Positions 17,476 to 26,601 of a stretch of DNA of 64,000 bases are shown piece after piece. Location of the stretch: positions 1 through 64,000 of the forward strand of contig CAOKHZ010000009.1 in assembly GCA_948468385.1 (NCBI GenBank). The letters are read 5' to 3'. The notes under the pieces were generated by a model. That model did not search any database, was not told the origin of the DNA, and saw nothing but the letters and a program-made list of their open reading frames with translations. Every line of letters starts with the position of its first letter. The first letter of the stretch is position 1. Origin of the DNA: an uncultured Faecalicatena sp. (lineage in GTDB: Bacteria > Bacillota > Clostridia > Lachnospirales > Lachnospiraceae). The position numbers and the translations under genes were made by a program.

Positions 17476-18783
17476 TCATGACGGAATTGGAATCATGATT
17501 TTCAAAGTGAATGTTTCGTTTTCAAATTTGACGTTGCATTGCCCGTGGTAATGTTCCACCGCGTTTTTGATATTGGGAAGTCCGAAACCATGCAGGAAGG
17601 TATCCTTTTTCGTCGTTTTTCCAGAAAAAGTTCCCGAAGCGGACGAATCAGGGGCGGTACTATTTTCCACGTTGATAATCAGGAAGTCCCGGATGCGGTT
17701 GGCTTTTACGGTAATCAGGCGTTCCTCCTTTGGAAGGCGCGCGCAAGCCTCCATGGCGTTGTCAAGCGCATTGCCAAAAATCGTGCTGATATCCAACGGG
17801 TCGATAAAATCTGTGTCCTCGAAGGAGATGACGGCGCTGAAGTCAATTTGCCGCTCGAGCGCCGCCTTGGCCTTGTCGCGAAGGATGATGTCAAGGAATT
17901 CATTTCCCGTGTGCTGATAAAACTCGTATTCCTGAATCTGACTTTGCAGTTCCTGGATTGACGTTTGAACTTCCTGCTTGTTTCCTGCCTGCGCCTCAAG
18001 TATCAGCAAATGATTTTTCAAATCATGGTAAATGCTGCGAACCTGCGTTTCGTTTTTTATTTGCTCCTTATAATAGGCTTCTTTCATCTCCAATTCTTGC
18101 GCGTGATATGCCGTCTGCATGGAATTGCAGATGTAGGAGGCCAGGTAGATGCACCCGAAGCCGGAAAAAATGGATGTCGCGCAAATCGGGTAGACGATGA
18201 CGGGACTTTCCGGCATGAAGTAAATAATCGTAAAAATTGCAACGAAGGGCGACAGCATCAACGCGTCCACGATCGACCACATTTTGTTCGTCAGGTTCAA
18301 GGAAGTCTGCCGTAAATATTTTCGCAAAAACCACCATGAAAGCAGCCAAAACAAAAGCCGCAACAGTAGGGCGAAGGTATGGACGGCGGTGCTGATCAGG
18401 TACATTTTTGGCGTCCATGTATCGGAAGAAGGGGTGCCGGGAGCGCCCGTTGCCAGGAAAAACAATCGGCTGCTGACGTCGAGCATCAGGTAGTTGACGG
18501 CAATTACCGGCGGGTAAAATACCAGGACGGCGGTTAGTTTTTCCATCCAGCGTCCCTTGTGAAAAATCAGGATGTCAATGGTAAAGACGATGAGCGCTCC
18601 CGCGAGGTTGGGCAAGTCATTGGAATAAATTACCATATGCGAAAACAAGCTGCAGCCGAAAAATGCGAGGACACGAATGAGCCTGTTCTTTCGCGTGGGC
18701 AGAAAGGCGAGCAACATGAAGAAAAAAACGAAGGCATAGGCCCATTCTATTAGGAAAGAAACAATGTCCAAAAATAAAATCAT
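17476..18783 (-). CDS. GHKL-type sensor histidine kinase (AgrC/LytS-like)
   Basis: Membrane sensor kinase of 435 residues with six or seven hydrophobic helices in residues 1-215. A coiled linker follows, then the phospho-acceptor His253 in YHDLKNHLLILEAQ. The GHKL ATPase domain shows an N-box GNALDNAMEACARL and a G-box GFGLPNIKNAVEHYHG, so it should be active. The start overlaps the response regulator stop by four bases, so both are made from one message. The paired regulator is of the LytTR kind. Ligand unknown; no AgrD or AgrB gene is next to it. Confidence 0.92.
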   Translation of the reverse strand: MILFLDIVSFLIEWAYAFVFFFMLLAFLPTRKNRLIRVLAFFGCSLFSHMVIYSNDLPNLAGALIVFTIDILIFHKGRWMEKLTAVLVFYPPVIAVNYLMLDVSSRLFFLATGAPGTPSSDTWTPKMYLISTAVHTFALLLRLLFWLLSWWFLRKYLRQTSLNLTNKMWSIVDALMLSPFVAIFTIIYFMPESPVIVYPICATSIFSGFGCIYLASYICNSMQTAYHAQELEMKEAYYKEQIKNETQVRSIYHDLKNHLLILEAQAGNKQEVQTSIQELQSQIQEYEFYQHTGNEFLDIILRDKAKAALERQIDFSAVISFEDTDFIDPLDISTIFGNALDNAMEACARLPKEERLITVKANRIRDFLIINVENSTAPDSSASGTFSGKTTKKDTFLHGFGLPNIKNAVEHYHGQCNVKFENETFTLKIMIPIPS

Positions 18784-19490
18784 AGTAAATCACCCCAATA
18801 CTCGGTTAATCGTTCCGTAAATTCTTTGCGCCTTGGCTGGCTGATGGGCAGCTTCTCTCCGCTGATTAGTTCCAGTTCTAGTTTGTGGATGCCCTTGACG
18901 TAGGATAAATTTACAATATAGCTTGTATGGCAGCGGGCGAATCCCTTACCGTTTAATTCCCGCTCCATTTCTTTCATGTTTTTATAGCATACGATGTTTT
19001 CCTGCTCCGTGTGCAAAAGGAGATTGCGGTCAAATGTCTCCACATATCGCAGGGACTTGAGAAAGACCTTGTATTTTCCAGAGGAGTTGGAAATGACAAG
19101 GGAAGGACTGTCGTTCTTTTTGTACCGTTTCAGCCATTGGTTCATCTCCGCTTTCAGCCGAACGTATTTTATCGGCTTGATAATGTAGTTTGTGGCCTGG
19201 TACTTATACCCTTCCAGTCCATATTGGGTCAATGTGGTTAAAAAAATGAGGCCGACGTTTTCATCCATCTGTCGAATGCGCTTGGCGGCTTCAAGTCCGT
19301 TTACCAGCCGCATCTGGATGTCAAGGAAAATCAGGTCGATGGTGGCATCATATTTTTCAATCAAATCCAGACCGTCATAATAGGCGGTCACTTTTATCTC
19401 TTCGCCGCTCTCGGCGGAGTATTGTTCTAATAATCGTGTCAGGTGCGTGACAAACTCTTTTTCGTCATCGCAGATCGCGATATGTAACAT
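18780..19490 (-). CDS. LytTR family response regulator
   Basis: A 236-residue response regulator: receiver domain with acidic pocket CDDE (7-10) and phospho-acceptor Asp57 in FLDIQM, then the DNA-binding LytTR domain (about 135-235) with RYVETFDRNLLLHT and the ending LPISQPRRKEFTERL. The start at 19490 is set by GAGGGGG about 8 nt upstream; the frame runs open further but covers the promoter and a repeat element. It is co-transcribed with the GHKL kinase. LytTR proteins bind direct repeats upstream of target promoters; none was identified with confidence here. Confidence 0.93.
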   Translation of the reverse strand: MLHIAICDDEKEFVTHLTRLLEQYSAESGEEIKVTAYYDGLDLIEKYDATIDLIFLDIQMRLVNGLEAAKRIRQMDENVGLIFLTTLTQYGLEGYKYQATNYIIKPIKYVRLKAEMNQWLKRYKKNDSPSLVISNSSGKYKVFLKSLRYVETFDRNLLLHTEQENIVCYKNMKEMERELNGKGFARCHTSYIVNLSYVKGIHKLELELISGEKLPISQPRRKEFTERLTEYWGDLL

Positions 19491-19598
19491 GGAAAAATCC
19501 CCCTCGTTGGTATTAGTTTTGGTACGAATCAAACTATAGCATAGAACGGACGCGAGTGCAAGACGGGGATGGGGCGAATCGTGCCACTTTTTTTTGTG

Positions 19599-19703
19599 GT
19601 TACTTTTCACGGGGGGCGGCCTGCACGGCTGCAAAACCATGCGCGCAAACGCGTACGCCGCCCATTTCAAGGGCTCGTGTTTCCCTGCCTCGTGAAAAGT
19701 AAC
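19599..19703. mobile_element. MITE-like element with 13-bp perfect terminal inverted repeats
   Basis: It begins GTTACTTTTCACG (19599-19611) and ends with the exact complement CGTGAAAAGTAAC (19691-19703). Inside, GGGCGGC and GCCGCCC form a second inverted pair. It is 105 bp, encodes nothing, and lies in the 333-bp gap between the divergent LytTR regulator and GH3 genes, directly upstream of the GH3 promoter. Confidence 0.72.
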
Positions 19704-19723
19704 TTTTAAAAGACAAAAAGTTC

Positions 19724-19752
19724 TTGCTTTTGCCGGATATATTTGGTATGAT
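19724..19752 (+). promoter_or_regulatory. Promoter of the GH3-GH120 gene block
   Basis: TTGCTT, 17-bp spacer, TATGAT, about 70 bp before the GH3 start codon. Confidence 0.6.
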
Positions 19753-19823
19753 AAAGGCATGAAACATGTGCACGAGCACACAACACGCACACAAAACACT
19801 TAAAAGAAGGGAGAAACAAGAAA

Positions 19824-22481
19824 ATGCCAATTTACAAAAATGAATCGTACAGCTTCGAGGAGCGTGCGGCGGATCTCGTTTCCAAGATGACGCTGGAGGA
19901 GAAGATTAGCCAGTTGGGCAACCATGGGGCGGCCATCCCGCGTCTGGACGTGCCGTATTACAACTACTGGAGTGAGGCTTCCCACGGATTTTTCGGGCCG
20001 TTCAAGTTCCGTCCGATGGATGTGACCAGCTATCCGGTATGTTTGGCGATGAGCCAGTCTTGGGATAGGGAGAAAATTAAGAAGGTGACGAGCGCCATCG
20101 CGGATGAGTGCCGCGCTTACAACAATATTGACGGCGACGAGTTGAACATGTGGTGTCCGACGATTAACCTGGCGCGCGACCCGCGCAACGGCCGAAGCGA
20201 TGAGAACTTCGGAGAGGATCCCTATCTGGCCGGCAAGATGGCGGCAAGCTACATACAAGGCCTGCAGGGCGACGACAAGAAGTACACGAAGGTCGTTTCC
20301 ACGCCGAAGCATTATGCGCTGAACAGTTCGGAAAACAACCGTCACCGCGGTTCTTCCAACGTGGACGAGGCGACGCTTCGGGAGTATTATGCGAAGGTGT
20401 TTGAGTACGCCATCCGTGAGGGCAAGGCACAGAGCATCATGACATCTTACAACCGGGTGAACGGCGTGCCGTCTTCTTGTAATGACACACTTTTGACGAC
20501 GCTGCTGCGCGAGGAATGGGGCTTTGACGGTTTTGTCGTTTCAGATTGCGGCGCGGTCGGTGACGTGTACGAGAGCCCGATGTTTGCGGCCATGAGTACG
20601 GGGGAAAAGCTTTCCGGACATTATTATGCAAAGAACATGAAAGAGGCGTCGGCGATGACGTTGATTGCCGGAACGGACATGAGCTGCGGAACCGAGCATA
20701 AGTACAACCTGATGCAGGCCATCGAGGAAGGATTGATTGAGGAATCCGTGCTTGACCGGGCGTTGGTGCGCATTTTCACCGTGCGTTTTCGCCTTGGCTT
20801 GTTTGATGACAAGGCACATGTGCCATATTCGTCAATTGGCAAAGAGAGTATCTGCTCCGATGAGATGAAGGCTCTGTCCGTGGACATGGCAAATGATACC
20901 ATCGTGCTTTTGAAGAATGACAAACAGATTTTGCCGCTTAACAAGAATGCGGTGAAGAAGATACTGGTGGTCGGCCCGAATGCCATTTACCGCGAGCTTG
21001 GCGGCTACAGTGCGGGCAGCATGAGCAAGGTCGTGGACACGCCGGTCAACGTGATGGCGTTAGAGGGCATCCGCCGTGAACTGGAAGGCAGCGGAGCGGA
21101 AGTGCTCTACGAGAAGGGTTGGTGCAGTGGCAAGGAGTTCAAGGCCGGCGGCGTGGTAGACATGCTTCCGGGAGCGGGACCGGCCGGCGGCGAGGGTGAC
21201 GCGGAAGCGGCTGCGGCTGCGGCACAAAATCCTGAGGCAGCGGCGGCGATGCAGCAGATGATGGCGGACTTCATGGGACCGAACGCGACATTGCAGGATG
21301 TCGGTATGGCGTTTGCCAGCCCGGAGAAGCACGTTCCCGAGGATCCGGATTACCGCAAGGATAATGACGAGTTATTCGCACGCGCGCTGGAGGCGGCAAA
21401 GGACGCGGACTATGTCATCGTGATTGCCGGAACCGATGCCACCAACGCGTCCGAGGAGCATGACCGCGACACGTTGGAGCTGCCATATGGACAGAGCGAG
21501 AAGATTCAGAAATTGTTGGAAGTAAATGAAAATACAATCGTCGTGCTGCAGACGCTCGGCGCGGTCGGCGGGGCGTTCTTTGACAAGGCTCATACGATAC
21601 TCAACGAGCATTTTGCCGGTCAGGAGCAGGGAACTGCCATTGCGAACGTCATTTTCGGCAAGGTGAACCCGAACGCCAAATTGACGGCGACCTGGTACAA
21701 GGACGTGGACGAGCTGCCGATGCTCAATGATTATGGCATCCGCAAGCATGACACGGTCAACTTCAAGACCAGAACGTACATGTATTACAAGGGCGAACCG
21801 ATTTTCCCGTTTGGACATGGATTGAGCTATACGACGTTTGACTATTCCAACATGAAATTGAGCGCGACCGAGCTGGATGCCAATGACGTGCTGAAGGTGA
21901 GCGTTGACGTGACGAACAGCGGCATGCGTGACGGCGCGGAGATTGTCGAGCTTTATATTGGCAAGAACATACCAGAAGGAACGGATGACAACAAGCCGGC
22001 GCGCCAGTTGAAAGCATTTGACAAGGTGTTCTTGAAGGCGGGCGAGACGAAGACCGTGGAACTTACGGTGCCAGTGGGCGACATTAATTTTTGGAGTTAT
22101 CTGCGCAAGAAATTAATCGTGGAGAGCGGAACCTACCGTGTGGAAATCGGACGTAGCAGCGCGGACATCGTGTGCTGTCAGGAAGTTACCATCAGCGGTG
22201 ATTGGGACGCGCCTCTGGCAAATGTATACGCGGTAAGTGACAAGCAGGTGCTTGAGCTTTGCGGCACGGCGAAAATCAAGACCGTGGCGACGTTGCTTGA
22301 CAGCGCGAGGCTGGATTTGACGGAGCACAAGCCGGTATACACGTCGAGTGATAACGAGATTATCCGCGTGGACGAACATGGAAGGGTGACGGCGGCCGGA
22401 AGAGGTGCGGCACTGGTGACCGTGTCCGTGGGATATAAAGGCGAGACAAAGAGCGCAAGGATTGGATTTGCGGTGAAGTGA
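19824..22481 (+). CDS. Glycoside hydrolase family 3, probable beta-xylosidase/beta-glucosidase, with Ig-like tail
   Basis: An 885-residue enzyme without signal peptide. The catalytic domain (about 1-340) has EASHGFFGP, DPRNGRSDENFGEDPYLAGK and KHYALNSSENNRH, with nucleophile Asp241 in VVSDCG. The VSDCG context and the layout of these motifs resemble GH3 beta-xylosidases. The sandwich domain spans about 350-640 with an Ala/Gln-rich insert near 455-485. A fibronectin-III domain follows HGLSYTTF near 663. The last 70 residues look like a bacterial Ig-like (Big_2) domain (SSDNEIIRVDEHGRVTAAGRG), unusual for a cytoplasmic enzyme. GGGAG precedes the ATG. The GH120 beta-xylosidase gene downstream supports xylo-oligosaccharide degradation. 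Confidence 0.92.
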   Translation: MPIYKNESYSFEERAADLVSKMTLEEKISQLGNHGAAIPRLDVPYYNYWSEASHGFFGPFKFRPMDVTSYPVCLAMSQSWDREKIKKVTSAIADECRAYNNIDGDELNMWCPTINLARDPRNGRSDENFGEDPYLAGKMAASYIQGLQGDDKKYTKVVSTPKHYALNSSENNRHRGSSNVDEATLREYYAKVFEYAIREGKAQSIMTSYNRVNGVPSSCNDTLLTTLLREEWGFDGFVVSDCGAVGDVYESPMFAAMSTGEKLSGHYYAKNMKEASAMTLIAGTDMSCGTEHKYNLMQAIEEGLIEESVLDRALVRIFTVRFRLGLFDDKAHVPYSSIGKESICSDEMKALSVDMANDTIVLLKNDKQILPLNKNAVKKILVVGPNAIYRELGGYSAGSMSKVVDTPVNVMALEGIRRELEGSGAEVLYEKGWCSGKEFKAGGVVDMLPGAGPAGGEGDAEAAAAAAQNPEAAAAMQQMMADFMGPNATLQDVGMAFASPEKHVPEDPDYRKDNDELFARALEAAKDADYVIVIAGTDATNASEEHDRDTLELPYGQSEKIQKLLEVNENTIVVLQTLGAVGGAFFDKAHTILNEHFAGQEQGTAIANVIFGKVNPNAKLTATWYKDVDELPMLNDYGIRKHDTVNFKTRTYMYYKGEPIFPFGHGLSYTTFDYSNMKLSATELDANDVLKVSVDVTNSGMRDGAEIVELYIGKNIPEGTDDNKPARQLKAFDKVFLKAGETKTVELTVPVGDINFWSYLRKKLIVESGTYRVEIGRSSADIVCCQEVTISGDWDAPLANVYAVSDKQVLELCGTAKIKTVATLLDSARLDLTEHKPVYTSSDNEIIRVDEHGRVTAAGRGAALVTVSVGYKGETKSARIGFAVK

Positions 22482-22497
22482 AAGGGCAGGATGGAAA

Positions 22498-23406
22498 ATG
22501 TGCGGTGGGGACAAACGATTTGTACAAGTTTGCGGGCGGAATGGCTGCAGGACGAGATTGGCATTGGACAAGGACGGAAATTTGTGGAAGGCGCAAGTGA
22601 AGTCGGATGAGTTGCCAGACTGGCAGCCGGTTCTGTTCAATGAAAATTATGCGGGTTATTATCCGGCTTGTACGTTTACCTCGATTGTCGCCACGGACGT
22701 GGATTTTGTCGCCGCGGGAAACGGCGAAGACGGCCTGCCTTACGTGTATCGCTCCCTGATGGGCGGCGTGTGGGATTCGGCAAATTTGATGGCCGGGAGC
22801 GCGCTGAATGGGTTCGTGCGTGCGGCGGGTAAAATCAATCAAATGCTGTATGACCATCAGACGCGGCAGATTTTCCTGCTTTGTGATAATGGGGAACTGG
22901 TGACGATGCCGGACTGCCCGAAATGCGTGCGGATACGCAAGGTGACGGACTGTGCGCTGGTGGCGGGGCACATCGAGGGAGAAAGCGGCATCAAGGAGAA
23001 AGGACGCACAGAGGAGAAAGGACATACCGGGATGGAAGGGTGCGAGCCGAGACTGGTTCTTACCAGTGCACGCGGGGAGCAAATCGTCTTGAACGCGTAT
23101 GAAATGACCCAGGTGCGGGCTTCGTATTCCTATGTGAAAGAGCAATTGAAAAAAGGTGGATGGCTGGTGGACTTGCGAAAGAAACGGCAAGGTGGTTTGC
23201 CGGAGGGGATTTCCCAAGAACAAGTGTTGCATATGGATATGGTAGAAGTCGAGGAATGGCTGGAAGAGCAGCCGAAAGAGACATTTCTGGCATTTTTGTG
23301 CGAGTATGGAACACAAGCGGACGAAGCCGCGCATTATGCGAGGCGGCAGCATTTTCCACGGGCGTACTCTCTTGGCGGGGCGGGAGAATTGCTGCATGTG
23401 AAGTAA
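22498..23406 (+). CDS. Unrecognised protein: propeller-like N-terminus and rhodanese-like C-terminus
   Basis: I do not recognise this 302-residue protein as a whole. The first 155 residues contain short strands with DGNLW, GLPYVYRSLMGGVWD and RQIFLLCDNGELV, the look of beta-propeller blades. A charged linker (about 160-180) follows. The last 100 residues read as a rhodanese-like fold: GGWLVDLRKKRQ, then the active-loop-like LCEYGTQADEAA with Cys268 in the thiol position, and the typical ending RAYSLGGAGELL. It lies 16 bp after GH3 and 130 bp before GH120, so it belongs to the xyloside block. A sensor, chaperone or redox role cannot be decided. Confidence 0.6.
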   Translation: MCGGDKRFVQVCGRNGCRTRLALDKDGNLWKAQVKSDELPDWQPVLFNENYAGYYPACTFTSIVATDVDFVAAGNGEDGLPYVYRSLMGGVWDSANLMAGSALNGFVRAAGKINQMLYDHQTRQIFLLCDNGELVTMPDCPKCVRIRKVTDCALVAGHIEGESGIKEKGRTEEKGHTGMEGCEPRLVLTSARGEQIVLNAYEMTQVRASYSYVKEQLKKGGWLVDLRKKRQGGLPEGISQEQVLHMDMVEVEEWLEEQPKETFLAFLCEYGTQADEAAHYARRQHFPRAYSLGGAGELLHVK

Positions 23407-23429
23407 AAGAGTAACGTGTAACAAGAGGA

Positions 23430-23516
23430 AGTTACGCTGCACTAGGCTCGAAGAGACCTCGCCAAGTTGCAGGTAACTACATTCACACTAAGCTCGTGTG
23501 AAACCTCGCTAAGTGT
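23430..23516 (+). promoter_or_regulatory. Two-hairpin leader, copy B (upstream of GH120 gene)
   Basis: Hairpin 1 (23430-23478): AGTTAC and CTGCA pair with TGCAG and GTAACT around GGCTCGAAGAGACCTCGCC. Hairpin 2 (23485-23516) differs from the other copies: ACACTAAGC/GCTAAGTGT encloses TCGTGTGAAACCTC, which repeats the loop pattern of hairpin 1. TCATAGTAAGGAGG follows. Intercistronic position. Confidence 0.65.
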
Positions 23517-23535
23517 TCATAGTAAGGAGGTTATC

Positions 23536-25575
23536 ATGATTTTTTATGTAAATGCGAAAGCGGCCCGTCAGGGTGACGGGAGCAAGGAGAGACCGTTTAA
23601 ACATATCAATGACGCGGCAAAGATCGCCAGGGCGGGGGATGAGGTTTTGGTATATCCCGGAGTCTACCGTGAGTACGTGGATCCGGTGAATGCCGGGACG
23701 GAAGACGCCCGTATCATATATCGCAGCTTGGAGCCGCTCGGCGCGACCATCAGCGGTGCCGAGGTCGCCGAGGGGTGGAAGCCGTATGAGAAAACCACGT
23801 ACATGCTTGAAGTGGACAATGGGGTGTTCAATGGCTACAATCCTTATGCGCTGGCGGTGGAAGGCGACTGGTATTTTACTCCGAAGAATGAGGAGACCGG
23901 CGAGCTCATCGACATGCATCGGGGCGCGGTATATTTAAATGATCGGCAGATGTACGAGGCACTTTCACTCGAGGACTGCGTGGAAGGGAAACCTTTCGAA
24001 AAATCGTGGGAGCCGCAGTATGCAAACCTGAAGTGGTTTTCCGTCGTCGGGGAAAAGACAACGACGATTTACGCAAATTTCCAGGGCAAGGATCCGAACC
24101 AGGAAAAGGTGGAAATCAATGTTCGCCGGAATTGTTTTATGCCGTCCAAGAAGGGCGTGGGCTTTATCACGCTGAGCGGTTTTGTGGTGGAGAAGGCCGC
24201 CACCAACTGGGCGCCTCCGGCGGCATTTCAGGATGGCATGATTGGCGCACATTGGAGTAAAGGCTGGATTATCGAGGACTGCGATATTTCGAACAGCAAA
24301 TGCTGCGGCATTTCGTTCGGGAATTATCATCAGACGGAGAAAGGCAACGACAATTATTTTACAAGGAAGCATGTGAAGAGCCCGACCCAGATGGAGCGGG
24401 ACGCAGTCTGCATCGCCCAATATGACGGATGGACGAAGGAAACCGTGGGTTCCCATATCGTGCGCAGATGTAACATCCATGACTGCGGGCAGGCCGGTAT
24501 CGTGGGACGTATGGGATGCGTGTTCTCGCTGATTGAGGACAACCACATCCACCACATTAACAACATGCAGCAACTGACCGGGGCGGAGATGGGCGGAATC
24601 AAGTTCCATGCCGCGATTGACGTCGTTTTCCGCAGGAACCATATCCATCACTGCACGATGGGGATTTGGACGGACTGGCAGGCGCAGGGGACGCGGTTTA
24701 CCCAGAACCTGATGCATGACAATCAGGAACCGGAGTTTATCAAGCGCGATGCGAACAGCATGTGCCAGGACATTTTCGTGGAGGTAAGCCACGGGCCGAC
24801 ATTGATTGATAACAATATTTTGCTCTCGAAGGCGAACGTCCGCTGGGCGACGCAGGGAATTGCATGCGTCCATAACTTGTTCGCCGGGGCGTTCACCGTC
24901 GTGGGCGGTGGAACGGACATGTACGCGAATGGAAGGGAAGAGCCGCGTTATACGCCGTACCATATTCCGCATCGCACAGAGGTGGCCGGATTTATGTCGT
25001 TCCTCCATGGGGACAATCGGGTGTACAATAACTTGTTTATCCAGAAGTATCCGTATGACCCGGATCCGCAGCCGACGGAAAGCATGGGCTTTTCCGCCAC
25101 GTTAAATGATAGGGGCGGCAATTTCGTTTGGGACGAATATCCGACCTATGAGGAATGGATTGAGAAATTCAAAATCGGGAAACGGGTGGACATGTACGAC
25201 ATGTTCGAGATGATGAACGCGCACTTCGAGCATTTGCCGGTGTGGATTGACGGCAACGCGTATTTTAACGGCGCGCTCGCATGGAAGCGGGAAGAGCACA
25301 AGCTGGTGGACGAAGAAAACAAGGTGACGTTGGAACTTGTGGAAGAAGACGGGAATTACACGTTAAATACCAATGCGTATGAATTCCTTGGAGACTTCGG
25401 TACGGGAATTGTCAATTCCGACACACTGGGAGAAGCTTTTGAGCCGGAACAGCGTTTTGAAAACCCGGACGGGACGGATATCGTGTTCAACGAGGATTAT
25501 TATGGGGAACACCGGGGCTTGCGCACCATTCCGGGACCGTTTGCGAACGCGAAGGGAAGCTATAAAGTGCTTTGA
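23536..25575 (+). CDS. GH120 family beta-xylosidase (right-handed parallel beta-helix)
   Basis: A 679-residue enzyme that removes xylose from xylo-oligosaccharide ends. The N-terminus YVNAKAARQGDGSKERPFKH starts the beta-helix. It matches my memory of the Thermoanaerobacterium XylC (GH120) in IYANFQGKDPN, INVRRNCF, HWSKGWIIEDCDIS, TDWQAQGTRF and FVEVSHGP. By that comparison the nucleophile is Asp380 in WTDW and the acid/base is Glu416 in VEVSHGP. A calcium-binding or extra sandwich insert may lie near 85-150. No signal peptide, so intracellular. Start chosen from AAGGAGG 7 nt before the ATG; it follows a conserved two-hairpin leader. Confidence 0.92.
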   Translation: MIFYVNAKAARQGDGSKERPFKHINDAAKIARAGDEVLVYPGVYREYVDPVNAGTEDARIIYRSLEPLGATISGAEVAEGWKPYEKTTYMLEVDNGVFNGYNPYALAVEGDWYFTPKNEETGELIDMHRGAVYLNDRQMYEALSLEDCVEGKPFEKSWEPQYANLKWFSVVGEKTTTIYANFQGKDPNQEKVEINVRRNCFMPSKKGVGFITLSGFVVEKAATNWAPPAAFQDGMIGAHWSKGWIIEDCDISNSKCCGISFGNYHQTEKGNDNYFTRKHVKSPTQMERDAVCIAQYDGWTKETVGSHIVRRCNIHDCGQAGIVGRMGCVFSLIEDNHIHHINNMQQLTGAEMGGIKFHAAIDVVFRRNHIHHCTMGIWTDWQAQGTRFTQNLMHDNQEPEFIKRDANSMCQDIFVEVSHGPTLIDNNILLSKANVRWATQGIACVHNLFAGAFTVVGGGTDMYANGREEPRYTPYHIPHRTEVAGFMSFLHGDNRVYNNLFIQKYPYDPDPQPTESMGFSATLNDRGGNFVWDEYPTYEEWIEKFKIGKRVDMYDMFEMMNAHFEHLPVWIDGNAYFNGALAWKREEHKLVDEENKVTLELVEEDGNYTLNTNAYEFLGDFGTGIVNSDTLGEAFEPEQRFENPDGTDIVFNEDYYGEHRGLRTIPGPFANAKGSYKVL

Positions 25576-25633
25576 GATTGGTAACTATTCAGGACAGCAG
25601 ACCATAGACCCGTCTGCTACGCAGACTATTCGT

Positions 25634-25757
25634 TGTGTTATAGGAAACTTCGTTCCCTATAACACAAAACCCTCCGGGGGATGCGCACTTCGCGCATAAG
25701 GAAAATGGCTGCTGGCGCAGCCGCGCTCCGGCGCGAGAGTTTCGCAAGCGAAACTCT
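25634..25757. repeat. TGTGTTATAGG repeat element, copy 2
   Basis: Opens with a hairpin TGTGTTATAGGAAAC/GTTCCCTATAACACA and continues AAACCCTCCGGGGGATGCGC. It ends with a second hairpin AGAGTTTCG/CGAAACTCT (25736-25757). About 124 bp; a sister copy is at 29368. It is flanked by GGTAAC (25581) and GTTACC (25759), so it may sit inside a larger element. No gene in this 390-bp gap. Confidence 0.7.
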
Positions 25758-25791
25758 TTGTTACCTTACGCAGCTTTTGTCTGAGGTTTTT

Positions 25792-25822
25792 GGGCGTTCC
25801 CGACGGTTATAGCGGGAACGTC
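25792..25822. other. Inverted repeat upstream of truncated GH3
   Basis: GGGCGTTCCCG and CGGGAACGTCC pair around a 9-base loop. It could be an operator or a terminator stem; the T-run that follows (25831-25836) is 8 bases away. Confidence 0.4.
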
Positions 25823-25842
25823 CGTTATGCGTTTTTTCAATC

Positions 25843-25930
25843 ATGAATTGGATGGCGTTTCGGTTCGGTGTTTTCATTCTTCTGCCGTGAATTGGACGGC
25901 GTTTCGGTTCGGCGTTTTCATTCTTCCGCT
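25843..25930. repeat. Two 44-bp tandem direct repeats
   Basis: TGAATTGGATGGCGTTTCGG and its continuation occur twice head to tail (25843-25886, 25887-25930) with four or five substitutions. They precede the ribosome site of the truncated GH3 gene. Confidence 0.75.
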
Positions 25931-25964
25931 TGTCTGAAAAATGAAAACGATGGGAGGAATTCAA

Positions 25965-26435
25965 GTTGTTGAAAAGTAAAAAGACCGCCTTGTGGCGGGG
26001 CTGGCAGGCGTGTGCAGCGTGATGCTGACATTTTCCGTGATGGCGGGAATGGTGGTCGATAATTTCCGTACGGACATCGACAAGTTTGTCGGAACCAACA
26101 GTCAGGTTACGGTGGCCGGGGAATCCGGCTCGGAAGGAAGCGCCTATAGCTACAAGTCGGATTACTCCGACACGAAGGAGCTTTTGGAAGCCATCGCGGC
26201 AGTGGGAGAAAAAATGAATGAGGGGGGATCCGTACTGTTGAAAAACAACGGCGCGTTGCCGTTGACCGAGGAGGAGACGAAAAAGATTTCGCTGTTGGGA
26301 TTTTCTTCCTACTATTCGGTGCGGTGCGGCAACATGGGAGCCTCGATCTATGACACCGAGGGGACGGACACCAAGGGCGTGGATTTGGTGTTTGCTGACG
26401 TAAATATCACCATGAATAAAAGTCGATTGCTTTGA
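25965..26435 (+). pseudogene. Truncated membrane-anchored GH3 (N-terminal part only)
   Basis: A TTG start behind GGGAGG opens a 156-codon frame. An anchor helix (about residues 10-32, CSVMLTFSVMAGMVV) leads into the start of a permuted GH3 sandwich domain (GSVLLKNNGALPL). The frame stops after KSRLL. The layout matches the first 150 residues of the GH3 gene at 45400. The rest, including the catalytic domain, is absent from the following sequence. It is a 3'-deleted remnant; expression of a short membrane peptide is possible. Confidence 0.75.
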
Positions 26436-26601
26436 TGCTGTCCGGGACTTTTATAGTAAATAACTGCTTTTGCATTTAAAACGACCGAAAAAGTGATACG
26501 TCTTTTTTCGAACATGAAATTGTTATATACTCCATGTGTTCATAAATAGGACATTCTTCACATTGAAAATGTGAGAATGAGAATCACAAGGAGGAAGAAA
26601 C

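Noticed and set aside
19599-19703. Terminator for the LytTR regulator or the GH3 block
   Set aside because: The arms are 80 bp apart with other palindromes inside, it lies upstream of both divergent genes, and the same ends recur elsewhere. A repeat element explains it better.
25843-25930. Start of a CRISPR or integration site from the 44-bp direct repeats
   Set aside because: Only two units without spacers, so a simple tandem duplication.
25965-25995. Frameshift at the start of the truncated GH3 gene
   Set aside because: Rechecking the bases shows that the TTG at 25965 behind GGGAGG is in frame with the rest; no frameshift is needed.
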